Shown piece by piece: positions 51,601 to 64,000 of a stretch of DNA of 64,000 bases. Location of the stretch: contig NC_134680.1 in assembly GCF_024713945.1 (NCBI RefSeq), forward strand, positions 67,001 through 131,000, given 5' to 3'. The notes below the pieces were generated by a model. The model was given only the letters and a program-made list of their open reading frames with translations, did no database searches and was not told where the DNA came from. Origin of the DNA: Dermatophagoides farinae. Taxonomy: Eukaryota > Arthropoda > Arachnida > Sarcoptiformes > Pyroglyphidae. Both the position numbers and the translations under genes were made by a program. The stretch's first letter is position 1. Each line of letters begins with the position of its first letter.

Positions 51601-54600
51601 ACAACACGAACAATTTGATTTTCGTTGTTGTTGTTGTTGTTGTTGCTGTTGAACATGATTATTACTATTATTTGTAGTAGTAATATTTGAATTTGAATTT
51701 GAATTTGAATTTATCACAGATTTTGTTGAACATGAACAACATGATGATGATGATGGTGAACATTGTTGTTGCTGTTGTTTATTGATCATTGATGATGATT
51801 CGTCGTCATCCATCATCATCTTCATTGTAGTTGTCGATATAGCAGCATTTGATGCCTGTTGTTGTTGGTGATGTATATTTGTCAATGTTCGACTTGTTGA
51901 TTGCTCATTATTATGATGATAATGGTGACAATTATGATTAGAATGAGAATGATAATGTCTTTGACAATTATTATTATTATTATTATTATTATGACCACTG
52001 GTCAATGTTGATGATGAAGAAGAAGAAGGTTGCTGGGTATCAACAACCACCATTGCTGATGATGCCATTAATGATGATGATGATGATTGTTGATTAATAA
52101 ATTTTTCGTTCCTAAAACTGTTGATTTTGTTTGATATATTTTGTTGTTGTTGATCAACACAAACAACACAATCACAATTCTGTTGTTTAATAAATCTATC
52201 GTTTTCTTCGTCTTCTTTAGTTGAATCATTCTTAATAATTTTTTGTCGTTGATGTTGATGGCTAATATTATGATTATGATTATGATGATGATCATCAAAT
52301 GACGATGGATTTTTATTTCGATTCGTTTCAATACAATTTATAATGGCTGATTGTTGCTGTTGATCATCAACATCATCATCATTATTACTAACATGATCGT
52401 TGTTCATAACCAAATGATGATTAGTACATTTATTATTTCGAACATTACTACCATCACCATCACCATCATCATCATTATTGTTGCCGATTATACTAGCATC
52501 CATACAATATTCACATTGATTATTACCACCACCACAACCACTATTACTATTACTATTACTACTACTTCTACTAATACCATTATCATCATTTGTAATACAT
52601 CTAGTTGTTGTTGTTGTTGTAGTAGTAGTGGTATTCATAGTATTACCAGTGTTAATTGGTTGGCGTCGTTGATATTTATTAATGGCTCCTTGATCCTGAT
52701 CATGAGGATGGCGATGATTACAACCACCACAAGTACCGCCATCACCACCACTACTACGACAATCATTATCGATTATTGGAATTATCATTTGATTCGATTC
52801 TTGATGATGATGGTGACTAATAAAAGATTCAATATTTTCATGGTTATGATCATTGATATCTTCACCACTACCACTATTATCTCCAGAAACATCCATCATG
52901 GAATAATCATCATCATCATTGTTTGCCATCATATATCGATTGTTGTTGAAGATATCTTTCTCACAATTTAATAATCGATGATGACAATGACTCGAAGGAC
53001 AATGTTGCTGCTGCTGGTGATAATGATGATTTTGGTGGCCACTATATGGATAATTCGTTGGTAATGTCAAATATTGTTGATATTGTTGCTGATAATGACC
53101 AAAATGTTGTGATTGTTGATAATGATGATGACCACCACCACCACCACCACTAAATGAATCAAATGGTGGTGATTTTGATGGTGATCGACTTAATGATGGT
53201 GAACGATTTGATGGTGATTTTGTACGTCGATTGTTTCTTACCAATAATGGTAAAGTCGGTGATGATGATATTCGTTTCGGTTGTGATGATAGTATTTGAT
53301 TTGTATTTCGTTGTGCTTCACAATAATCGGATTTTATAATCGATGGTATTATGGGATGATGATGATGATGATGATGTCCACTATTGATCGAAGGATTTGT
53401 TTGTTGTTTTTGTTGTATCAATGACAGCAATTCTTGTGGATCAGTTGTTGATCGTATCAATGGTGGTGGTTGTTGTTGATGTTGATAGTGAAATTGATTA
53501 TTATTAAAATCCAATTGGTGTTTGTTTTGAAATGATCGTACACGTGGTATCGATGATGATGATTGCTGTTGTTGTTGTTGTTGATATCGATCGTTTATAT
53601 TTTCATCTGAATGATTGATACAGGAACAGTTATTAACCAATGATTGCCTAGGTTTATGATGAATTTGCGGTGGTGATGACCGTCGAATCAACAATTTTTG
53701 CTGATGATGATCACAAGTTTGATTTGTTGGTTGTGTGGATCGTTGCTGTTGTTGTTGATTGTGTTCACGAATAAATTGTTCACGTAAACGATTTAGATTC
53801 GATACAAATGGCAATAGATTTGTTTCGACATAGCCAATACTGGCTGATCGTCTTCGTTGATATTTTGACAATGTCGATGATGGCGATGGAGATGGTGATG
53901 ATGGTGGTGAATCATTCAATATTAATGATGAATTTGAACTAATTGAATTTAAACGATCGCGATGATTACGAATCAATGTTTCGGTTAATAAACGTGTTGC
54001 TGATTGACGTCTACGTGGATTAAATTGTGGTATATGTTCTTGTTGTTCTAGATATTGATGTCCGTCCGATGAATGTATCGTATGATGATAGTTAACATTC
54101 GATAAATTTACATCAACATCATCATCGTCATCATCGTTGTCATGGTCATTATCATTAGATTCTTCAATGAATGTTGTTTCATTTAAATTTTGATTATTCG
54201 AACGCCACAAATCAGAATCAGCATTCAATAATGTTGACCGACTTCCATAGATTAAACCTGGATTATGTATTCGTATGATAGTTGGTTCGATGTGATGAAG
54301 ACTCTTGATTCAAATATAAATTCTGTTGCTCTTGATCATTTAAATTATAATAATCACCACCAAGTTGAAAACTACTATCCAAATTGGTTGTTGAATATTG
54401 TTCTTGACTTGTTGTTAATAAACCATCATCATAATAATCATCATCGTCATAGTCATAATCATTAGATTCATCTTCAGTTTGCGATGTTTGCCGTCGATTC
54501 TGTCGGTGCGGTTCATTAACAGTCTTTGTTGCTGTTCGCTGTTGTTGTTGTTGTTGTTGATAACGTCGTCGTCTTTTTTGTATTGGTATCAATGGATGAC

Positions 54601-54981
54601 TTGTACTATTATCACTACTTCCGGATAGTAACAATTCTTCATCATCATCTTCTTGTAGTTGTTTATCTTGATCTTGATCTTCTTTCCCACTTTTTTGTTG
54701 ATATGATGACCGTTGTTTATGATGATGATGCGTTGGTGTTATATACTTACTACCAGAATGTTGTTGCTGTAGTTGTCGTCGCTGTTGCTGTTGTTTTTGT
54801 TGTTGATAGGTCAAAAAGGTCGATGTTTGATGATGCCCACCAGCACTACTGTTATTACCGTTATTATCTAAAATAGACGATGATGGTGATGAATGTGGAG
54901 TTTGAGTTTGATGATTACTACCACCACCAGCAGAAGAACTACCTCCTACACCTTCAATGACAAATTGATAATAACCACTCA
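39611..54981 (-). CDS. WNK: WNK (with-no-lysine) serine/threonine kinase
   Basis: Exons on the minus strand: about 54981-54263 and 54262-50827 (junction unresolved), then 47451-47282, 45888-45192, 45107-44816, 44758-44355, 44170-43844, 43709-43523, 43454-42214, 42142-41566, 41496-40658, 40597-40530 and 40475-39611; all junctions from 50827 on match in phase. The kinase domain has [11 protein letters not shown], where the loop Lys replaces the usual one, and VAWCELQ with Cys at the normal Lys position, the WNK hallmark. [15 protein letters not shown] (chloride-site leucines), [11 protein letters not shown] and the APE follow. A PF2-like domain, two RFxV motifs (42652, 42325) and a C-terminal coiled coil ([14 protein letters not shown]) complete it. 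WNKs sense chloride and osmotic state and activate SPAK/OSR1 kinases. The roughly 1300-residue N-terminal extension is low complexity. The true 5' end is not found. Confidence 0.95.
42325..42336 (-). other. RFIV motif of WNK (SPAK/OSR1 docking)
   Basis: In-frame RFIVTPAE. RFxV motifs in WNKs dock the CCT domain of SPAK/OSR1 kinases (family knowledge); function here is inferred. Confidence 0.65.
42652..42663 (-). other. RFSV motif of WNK (SPAK/OSR1 docking)
   Basis: In-frame [11 protein letters not shown], an RFxV motif within an otherwise Thr/Ser/Gln-rich exon, which makes its conservation stand out. Confidence 0.65.
45889..47281 (-). other. WNK intron inside the kinase domain
   Basis: 1393-bp GT-AG intron, phase 2, between the [11 protein letters not shown] exon and the [16 protein letters not shown] exon. 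CA and GTT repeats only. Confidence 0.75.
47452..50826 (-). other. Large WNK intron inside the kinase domain
   Basis: 3375-bp intron, phase 0, directly after VAWCELQ. A-rich tracts near 48721 and 49868, CAT repeats near 50440. No gene seen on either strand. Confidence 0.75.
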
Positions 54982-57900
54982 CTAACACATATAAATTATT
55001 TAATAAAGCCAGCGAATTGAGAAAAAAGAAAATTTCCATATAACAAACAAGCGGAAATTAAATTGAAAAAATTCCAAGATTTCATGACGTAATTGACAAA
55101 ATGAAAAAAATTAATTAAAATTAATTTGGCCCAAAAAAAAAGAAAAACACAAAACCAACAAACAATACAGAGATATATAGTTACCAGGAAAAGTTTCCAA
55201 TGTCCAATGTTGAAATGGATGGAATTTTTTTTCCGTTTGTAGTTTCGTTGTAGTTCGGCGAGTTTCCAAAACATTTATAAATATGAAAAAAAGAGAAAAA
55301 AAAGAAAAAGAAAAATAGAAATGATTATTATTAGAACATTCGGGTGAGAAAAACCTTATTTTTAAAAAAATATCCGTTTCCACTTTATTCATTTCATTCA
55401 CAATTCTTTATATATCTAAGATTCCAAGGAATCAATTTTTTTCTAACAAAATTCTTCGATTCGGAATAATAAAATGAGATATGATGTAGCCACCACCTAC
55501 ACACACAAACACCTCTCATATGTACGAAATGAAAAAAACATAAACCACCAAAAAAAACCCAAGGGACAATGTCATATATCATTAAGCTAATCATTGTTAC
55601 TAACCACAAAAATATGACCAAGTTAGAAAAACATAAAAAAAAAAATTCAAAACAAATAAAAAATAAAAATATTACGCCACATGGTGGCCAAAACCGGAAA
55701 TAAAATACATTTTTCGAATAAATCAAACGAGAGAAAATCAAGGGCGCATCAACAAATCTTGCGACTAGTTGGTAAAACAGCAAATGTCCCTTGATATATA
55801 TCATTATTATTACATAAGAATTGCATTTATTCCGAAATGAATCAATTATTACTATTGCCATCATTGCTAAAACCACAATAATCACTAAAAGTAAATTGCT
55901 TGTATTCACATTTAATATAATTGAAAAGCCAAAAATAGATTCAACAAAAAACGACAGTCAAAGTATAGACAGATATTTAGATGAGTCGGAAAAAAATATG
56001 ACAAAATTCATCTCGATTACACACACAGATATATCAATGAGATTGAATTGTGTGGCAGAAAATTCATTCATTCCCACCCCCATTGATCCGTCATCGTCAT
56101 CATCATCATCATGCCAACCAGAAAAAACCATAGCAAAAAATAACAAAAAGAGATTATATCAAGCAAATAACTCCAGATTGTAGTGATTGTGGTGGTGATG
56201 GGGGGAATGATCAAAACTACAATACAGTATAGATAATGAAAAAACTTGAAAAGAAAAAACAAACAAAACCGACTAACCGTAATTTGAAATTCAACCGAAC
56301 AAAAAACACTCACACAAACGGTTGAAAATGTGGACGATAATTATTTGGTAAAATAAATTTGAAAATTAAAAAATTAAAAAATCACATTGATAAAATAATT
56401 ATCACACTGGAAATTAGTTTTGTTTTTGCTGTTGTTGTCGATGTTCCAAAATTTCCATTGAAGAAAATTTTTCAATTTTCCCGTTCGATTCAATATTGTA
56501 TGATGATGCCGACGATGATGATGTTTTGTGATGGAAAACAAAGCCTGTCTATTATGATTTGGACATTTAATCAATAATAATCGATTCAATATTGATGGAT
56601 TTAATAAAATGATGAGGATGAGGATGATAAATTCGTTTTGCTGTTCAATAATATTTAATAGATGAAAATTGTTGCCGTCGATATTCATCATGATTGCTTA
56701 TTTCCGTAAACATTGATGACAACAATTTGACAGACATGACACAGGCGTTGAAAAATGGTTGAAAAATAAAAAACTTTCTTGGTGTTCAATTCGCGGCTCG
56801 GAATCAATAATTCCAAAATGGTGCAATGACTAAACACAAAAACAAATTCAGATCAGTTTGGACAATCAGAATGACAATTTCCAATTCTTGCATTCGTTAT
56901 CATATGATATGATATGGGGGATCATTCATGAATTTTGTGCTTTTTTCGAACGACGCCCGTTGATATATTCAAATTCGAACCCCAAGATTCGATTTCCAGA
57001 TGATTTCAATCAATCAATCGGTTTTCGGGTGGTGGTGCTGATGGTGACGATATCACGTCAACAACGTCGATTAATTTCAATTATCAGATGGTGATGATTG
57101 TAGATCGAATTGAATCGAGACACACACCCAAAATATGACAATTTTGATTTCGAATTTCAACTGCAATCACAAGACAAACACACACACAAATAACCACTAA
57201 CCACTGGATATATGAAACGAATGTTTTTTCTCACTATGACCAACGAAACCAGAAAAATTAAATTCGAAAAATTTCCTAAACCTTTTTGTTTTCTAGTTCA
57301 CTATTATTCGTTGTCAAGCACAAGATTAAGATTTTCGAGATTCGAGATTAGTCGACAAAATGACAAAAATCATAATAATTTTTTGATCCTTATCACTGTT
57401 GGTTTGTCATTTCTTATAATAACATCAAACAAACAATTACCTGAAACAAAACAAAACAAAAAAATCCAGATAAGAATTGAATGATGAAACCAATTTACCG
57501 AATTGCAGATTGCAGACAACCATACACACATACATACACGCATCAAGATAGAAGTAGTAAAAAAAAAAAAAAAAAGTTTTATTCAGAAATCACATAAAAT
57601 ACGTAAAATAGTGTAGTAGTATTAATGGTAGTAGTAGTACCCGTACATGCCACATACATTGGTGAATAAAAGTAGTAGCAGCAAAGATTAAAGTAACGTT
57701 CGATAAACTTTTCTGAGTAGAAAAGTACAAGGGTAGTAGTATGTAGGGTTGTACATTGTATACATGTACCATGATCATATATGAAGCATGCGAATGAGAA
57801 ACGAAACGAAATTCGAACGGTTGTAGTGGTCGATCATAAATGACGTGTTTCAATTTGATCCAGAAACAATTTTTTTTCTGGGATTTACGACAAAAGGGGG

Positions 57901-60900
57901 ATGTGTTTCGTGTGACAAATACCGCACCCGTTTTATTATGTGGAGGAGAGGCGAAAAATATGTTTGTTTCACGATGATGGTGACACAATAAAATTCACAT
58001 CAACAGTCATGATACCCGTTGTTATTTTTACGACCGTTTATTTATTTGACATAATAACCGTATGAATCCGGTAATTTTTCTTTATTTCTTTACAATTATA
58101 ATGATATAATCATGATAACCGAACCAATCTCGTTATGCACCATCAACATGAAAAAAACCAATACTTTTTGGGGAATGCGCTTGCTTCATTTAATGCAGTC
58201 AAACAAAAAAAAATTCCCTCGTCATTCATCGGTGTAGCTGTAGTTCAGACAAAAAAATCCGGTCTGGCTGCTGTGGTTTTATTGTTCGATTCGACAACCA
58301 CCCCCGAACAACAAAACCGTTAGCGTCATTTAAGCGGAGAAAATTCTTTTAGAATTTTTATATAATTTATCTAATACAACACAACGCACAATTCCTAAAT
58401 AGCCTAGAATCTTTATCTGATTCTGTGATGTGTTTATTATGAATGATTCTCACACATAATTCATTCATTCTCTTTTCCGGAATTGCCTATTCGATTCAAA
58501 CATAAAAGATAAAATAAAATAAAGTAAAATTTGGCCAATTTTCCATTCATTCATTTTTCCACATTCATGTCTGGAAGAGACATAAGATCTATATAGATTA
58601 TAATCATCAATGTAGATTAGTGATATATGTGATATACATGATTTATGTGAAATCAAACTATATAGACAGACAGACTGACTGACTTAGAGAAAACTGACAG
58701 ACGACGATGATAATCGGATGATCAAAATCATTTTTGACTTGTTTTGATGTTCTCTCTCTCTCTCTCTCTGTCACTCATTCAGAAGAATGTACTGAAAAAC
58801 CCGGTTAACCCGACGATGTATACCAGTCATACAATGGATATTCGGGTTATAACCGTCATTCTGATTCTAAATTTAGTACCAGGAGTGAACAAGAAAGAGA
58901 AAGAAAAAACAGTGTTACAGAATGAAAATGTACAGGAAATACATTTATAGATAGGATTGATTGATTGATTGGTTGATTGGTTGAATGATCTATTCAGGTT
59001 AATCCAAGAGAATCAGAAAAATCATTAAAAAAATGACCAAAATTCTCTTGAATGAACCAACACCGGAATATCATCATCATCATCATCTTAATCGATAGAT
59101 TGATTGGATGAAGACTGTGTGAATTATTTTTATTTCTCTCTATAAATAAATTTAACCAGAAAAAACGTCATTCACAATATGTCAATGTTTCAATCTACTC
59201 CTACATGCACAGACATAGGTAAACAATGAATGAATGGATTAAATTAATCTATTCTTCACTATAGGATGATGGCAAAACATAAAAATAGCACGATATGATG
59301 TTCATGTTCATGTTTATATGTGTGCGTGTGTCTATGCATTAGATTACGATTGATGCTGATGATGATGAGTTTGACATTTACAACAAAACAGTCACAATCT
59401 TATCATTGACAATGAACGATTGATTCCGGATGATGGTTATATCAGATATATAGAATTGACCTTGAATACAAAAAAAAAATTCAGAAACCCGAATGATGAT
59501 GATTGAATTGAATCATTTGGAATCAATTTCCATTCTCGACTGCAATCATACATTGATACATTGAAACATAATGAATGAATATGGTGAATATGATGAATAT
59601 GATGATGATTTCAAACCACAACAACATGAATAGTTGGGCAAAATCAAAATGAGAAACTGTTACTCACTTTTTATCACGGTTTATTCACAATTCAATTTGA
59701 AACATTCGTATGATTCGAATGAATTGGTTATAGTAATAGTAATAATATATGACATATGAATATATGTTCAATGAAGAATATCCAGAGAAAATTTGATGAA
59801 AAAAAACAATCAAAATTTTTTATCACTAAATTTACATCACAAATATGTGGTCGTCGTATATAAGTTTGTGGACATGTGACAACAACAACAACCACCACAA
59901 CATACACATTTTGATGTTGATGTAAATAAATTATACCATCCTTTTCAGTGATCAACAATGGAAATCAAAATGAAAAATATATTTGATAGTCTGGCTTTTT
60001 TTATACAGTTGGCCATCAAACAAAACTTTGAACTTTTTCCAAGATAAACACAAATAAACAAACAAACAACAGTTTTTTGTTGTTCATCAAACCAATGTAC
60101 ACGAATCGAATGATATCTGATAATGATGAATCCTGATATATACCCCTGAAAACCAAGCACCAAACAACATCATACACAATGACTAACCAGAAAAATACAT
60201 TCGAATGTGTCTGTGTGCGTGTGTGTGTTGTTTTGATCATTAAATAACAACAATGATAATGATGTTGATGATGATGATGATAATTTGAAAATTACCCAAC
60301 CGACCAACCAAGGATGTGTTTATGATATTAACCAGATTACAATTGTAATTCGGGATACCACTACCACTACGACGACGATAAATATGATTGAAATCAATTT
60401 TTCTACAAACCAAACCAAACACCCTCTTTGATATTCGATTCGATTGATATCTATCTGGTATCCATATGGTATCCATATCCATGAGATCATGGTGATATTC
60501 CAATCGATTCCGATAATTCTCAAACATCTCGGAATGATCAGGCTCTTTCTATTCAACCCGATCTATTGTAAATTTTTTGCTAATGATCAAATCTCATTTA
60601 CAATCAATTTACAAAAAAGAAAAATTATCATCAATGTTAAACAAGACAATCGATTGTATGATAATGTAGCATCTGAACAAAAACGAGGTTACATATTGTC
60701 TTTCCTTTCTTCATTTCTAGATTATTCAATTTCATCATGTGATGATTGTGATGAAAGGAAAAACAGAAAAAAAAGAAAGCAAAGAACAAAGTTCTCAGAC
60801 ACGATATATTGCTCTTTCATTCTGTGAATGATCGGTAATATCATCATATCATTTTTTTTTGTTTGATTTGTTAGACATTTTCGTTGTTTGTAATCAGTGA

Positions 60901-62837
60901 AAAGATAACAACAAGACACTTATAAAGAAGAAGCTAATCAATCGATGCAATCATGATTTGCAATTTTTTCTCCATTCATTTCATGTATCGATGTTTTTGT
61001 TGTTTTGTTCGATGATCGGAAATTGTTATGATCATGTTAATCATCTATAATGACTCACATGGGCAATCAATCTTTGTGTGTGTGTGTGTGGAAATAGAAT
61101 CGAATGTTATTGAATAGCTATTCAGTTGGAAGGACGCCCCAAAAAAATTGATCAACAATTTATTGATTGATTGATCAAAGTGGATTGACATTCACTTGAC
61201 AAGAATGTTTGCTATGTTATTTATAAGATTATCAACATCATTTCGAATGTAACAAACGCTTTTTCTCTCTAATCGTTTGTGTTATCACTTACTTTATAAG
61301 TGATCAATCAATCATTCGATCGATCCAAGGATATCCACCACCAAAAAACACTGTGGTTATGGAATGTGCACTCAAATGATGAAAAACAACAACAATGACA
61401 AAATTAATGATTTATTGATCAATAACCGACAAAAAACTAAAATCAGATTGATGATGATTGGTTGACCTCGAAAATCCTGATTACCATGTAGCTGTTTTTT
61501 TATATTTTCACAGAAAATAAAACAAATAAATCGCAACGCAACAGTACTTGCACCAAAATGAAAGAATGTCATCATCAGTCGTCGTCATCATCATTTGTTG
61601 TTGTTTTTGATTTTTGATTTTCTTGGCAATAGAAACTAAGAATATTCTAGTCCTCGTCATCAAATGATTAATTCAAATTATCATGTTAATCACGTAAGAA
61701 TCGTAGGAAATTCTATCTATGTTGCTACTACTACACAGGTACATATAGAATTTTGTTTTGATTTTCTTGGCAATTTGTTTATTATTATAATTCAAAATAG
61801 ATGACGATGAGGATTGAAAAATAACGAAATATTCACGTAGACTGTCTATTTCATCCATCGGTAATAACAATGTATCAAAAACAACAACAACAACAAACAA
61901 TCATTTTCAATTCCCCATTCTTCAATGCCAAAAATCAGCTTGAGCAATCGCAATATATAGGTTCTAAGAAGAATCATATACCGTTGATTTGACAAAAAAC
62001 AACCAACCAATCATCCAACCGAACGAACGTTTACAAATCCCAAATTATCTTATTACTCGATAATAATTGGATATTAACCGAAAACAAAACAACAAAACTT
62101 TCTTTCACGAAATGCCATTGAATCTAATCATATGACGTTTATATATCACTCACAAACGTAAAGAGTGAAAAACATTAGAAATTCGAAACCAACGACAACG
62201 CGTAAACAAACACCGGAAGTTGATAATCTAATTGATCATCAAATCGAACACAACCTGACAACAACCATTAATAAATACATAATTCAGTACATTTTATCTA
62301 TCTAATCTATTTTTAGTTACATGATTTGTTCTTCGAAATCATCAGAAAAAAAAAGAAAAAATGAAACAATGAATTTCGAAATTGAATTAAATTGAAATCT
62401 GCACCCGACATCTATTATAATCATGGATGACTTGGCTGAAAATTAGACAAAAATGGAAAATTTTTTTACAACCTCATTTATTGGATCCATATGAGTGTGT
62501 GTGTATGGGTCCGGAAGTAGATGCTGTCATCATTGTCATCCTTTCATCAAATCACTTGGTTTATGATTTTGATTAATTCAAAATCATTATCAATCCAAAT
62601 AGATGTATAATCGCAATATGTGAACTACTTGAAATGAGTAGAAAACGCTTTCTCTTTCTCTAATCACGATGGTTAAGTGTAAAAAAGTCACGATATAAAC
62701 GCATGAATGAATGATAATCGTATTGATAATGACTTGTGTATGTGTGTGTCATTATAATAATAACGTCACCACAGGTAATATAATTTTTTCTTTTGTTTCC
62801 TTTTCGTTTGATAAATAATGATGCATTGTTTCAATTT
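54982..62837. other. Gene-poor region upstream of WNK
   Basis: Nearly 8 kb with no gene I can support. It holds poly-A tracts (near 57560), GT, CT and GAT microsatellites and scattered hydrophobic frames that result from T-rich strands. 5' exons and promoter of WNK probably lie here but leave no clear coding trace. Confidence 0.45.
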
Positions 62838-62843
62838 TTTATT
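62838..62843 (-). terminator. Candidate polyadenylation signal of the small minus-strand gene
   Basis: AATAAA on the minus strand about 10-25 bases past the TGA that would end the small gene. Confidence 0.35.
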
Positions 62844-62853
62844 TTATGGTTAT

Positions 62854-63182
62854 CACTCATTAGCCTGTCTGGTTTGCTTTTTTTCCACATGTTCAAGAAA
62901 TGTCTGATTCGGTATAACACGGGCCATGAACTTGTAACCATTTGACATTTAATGAGAAATGAGACACTTACATTCATATAGATGAAACGGTGGAATATTT
63001 CCATTACAATCAAATGGTATTAAGGAAATTGGTAAACCAGAACAACCGGAAGAAGAAGTTGTTGTCGATGTTGCCTGTTGTTGTTGTTGTTGTTGGGCTG
63101 TTTCAACAATCATCATCATCATAATAGCAGATGTTGTCGGCGATGATGATGTGGTTGTGGATGATTGATTCATCATCATTAT
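62854..63182 (-). CDS. Possible small two-exon protein (unrecognised)
   Basis: Minus-strand exon 63182-62972 starts MMMNQSSTTTSSS, has a Gln7 tract and a non-repetitive end (GLPISLIPFDCNGNIPPF, then HLYE) before a strong donor GTAAGT. The nearest acceptor, 41 bp on, would give FMARVIPNQTFLEHVEKK, then QTRQANE and TGA, followed at once by AATAAA. The end of exon 1 and all of exon 2 look like real protein, not repeat product. The implied intron is shorter than the 50-75 bp common here, so the exact acceptor is doubtful, and upstream exons beyond 63200 are possible. About 100 residues; function unknown. It could also be the 3' end of a gene starting outside the window. Confidence 0.35.
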
Positions 63183-64000
63183 TAGTATTGGAATAAACAA
63201 TGAATTTTTACAAAGAAAACAAACAAACCACACACACACACTGACAAAATCAATTCGTTTCAAGAATATCAAAACAAGTCGATTCTGTGGAAAAAACAAT
63301 TGAATGAAAATTTCTTTGTCTTTCTTTGTGTTTTATATATACGACCATAATTGTCAGATTGATACATTTTGCATCCATGGATTCCGATAATAATAATCGA
63401 TTTTTAGATAAACAAAAACACAGACAACGACGACAACGATCCATTTGTTTTAAAGGAATTCTTTTCTAAGGTAAATGTCATTCTCAATCACATTGTAGAA
63501 AAGAGAGAGAGAGAGAGCGTCATGACATCCACACGATGAAAACAAAATAAAACAATAAAATAACCACCAACAACAACAAGAAAATTTTTTGTCATCAGAC
63601 ATCATACACACCACACACATAAATCATAAACAACAACCAGCGACCAAATAATAATGAGTGCATATCAATCACCCGTTTTCTCCTCTCTACTTTCTTATCT
63701 ATCTTAATGTTTTTTTCTTGGATTTATATATGAGATATGAGATGGTTTTACCACACAAATTTTATCATAAAATTTATGAATCAAAATAAAACACTCACAT
63801 TTCACAAAATTGCAATCAATCCATTCAATTGTGTGTGTGTGTGTGTGTGTGATACAAATTATTTTTTCTCGAAAAAATTTTAAAAATTTTTCTCTACCTC
63901 CCGAGTGGTCTGTATCCAAATCGACATGTTTTACCATTCCCAAACAATCTAATACATTGCAATTCTTTTGGTTTGATTAAAATTTTTCAAACCAATCAAT
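63183..64000. other. Right-edge region without a supported gene
   Basis: AT-rich with GA (about 63500-63518) and GT (63831-63851) microsatellites. Upstream exons of the small minus-strand gene could lie here. Confidence 0.45.
63831..63851. repeat. (GT)n microsatellite
   Basis: Ten GT units. Seen directly. Confidence 0.95.

Noticed and set aside
52351-52971. 206-codon plus-strand open frame
   Set aside because: Antisense to the WNK N-terminal exon; composed almost wholly of Ile/Thr/Met from ATC/ACT repeats.
55394-55909. 171-codon hydrophobic minus-strand frame resembling a multi-pass membrane protein
   Set aside because: Phe/Ile/Leu/Tyr richness is expected from a T-rich strand; no family motif, no splice or poly(A) context. 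Would need transcript evidence.
57590-57988. 132-codon minus-strand frame
   Set aside because: No recognisable motif, mixed composition, isolated in a gene-poor region; length is not decisive.
1-64000. CRISPR arrays, bacterial operons, transposons, tRNA or rRNA genes
   Set aside because: Repeats are simple microsatellites without spacers; no transposase, reverse transcriptase, terminal repeats or tRNA B-box pattern noticed by eye. A tRNA or repeat scan could not be run.

Overview
This looks like nuclear DNA of a small arthropod, most probably an astigmatid (house-dust or scab type) mite. The evidence is: AT-rich sequence full of ATC/GAT, CA and CT microsatellites; very short introns (about 50-90 bp) beside a few long ones; canonical eukaryotic splice sites and AATAAA signals; a single-copy animal gene set (alpha-catenin, Trio, WNK, MTMR9, MAK16, ATP synthase delta, mL40); and a fatty-acid-binding protein of the kind known as mite group-13 allergens. 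The species assignment is inference; no database search was possible.

Layout. 0-12.5 kb holds three related but divergent Cys-rich secreted or membrane proteins: minus strand 1-576 (cut by the window edge), plus strand 6017-9902 (two exons), plus strand 11208-12476 (one exon). They share an exact CC-x2-W-x4-C/F-x8-C spacing and look like a dispersed tandem family that I cannot name. A two-exon FABP gene (1865-2325) sits among them. 12.6-22.4 kb is a dense housekeeping block: an unrecognised basic/coiled-coil protein (minus), MAK16 (plus), alpha-catenin (minus), mitochondrial ATP synthase delta (plus), MTMR9 pseudophosphatase (plus) and mitochondrial ribosomal protein mL40 (minus). Pairs are arranged head-to-head or tail-to-tail with short spacers.

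23.2-37.7 kb is one 12-exon Trio/Kalirin-type double Rho-GEF (Sec14, spectrin repeats, DH1-PH1, SH3, DH2-PH2, basic tail, no kinase). Its reading frame is broken twice by single extra bases in homopolymers; removing both gives 2829 codons with every splice phase matching. 39.6 to about 55 kb on the minus strand is a very large WNK kinase (at least 12 exons, over 3000 codons). It has a low-complexity N-terminal extension studded with Cys clusters, a typical lysine-less kinase domain and two RFxV motifs. 55-62.8 kb has no gene I can support, and a possible small two-exon minus-strand gene lies at 62.87-63.18 kb.

The genes do not form a pathway, but several concern the cell cortex and ion or phosphoinositide signalling (alpha-catenin, Trio, MTMR9, WNK). 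The most interesting items are the undescribed CC-x2-W family, the Cys-cluster extension of WNK, the likely GC-AG intron in Trio and the homopolymer frameshifts, which probably mark assembly errors.
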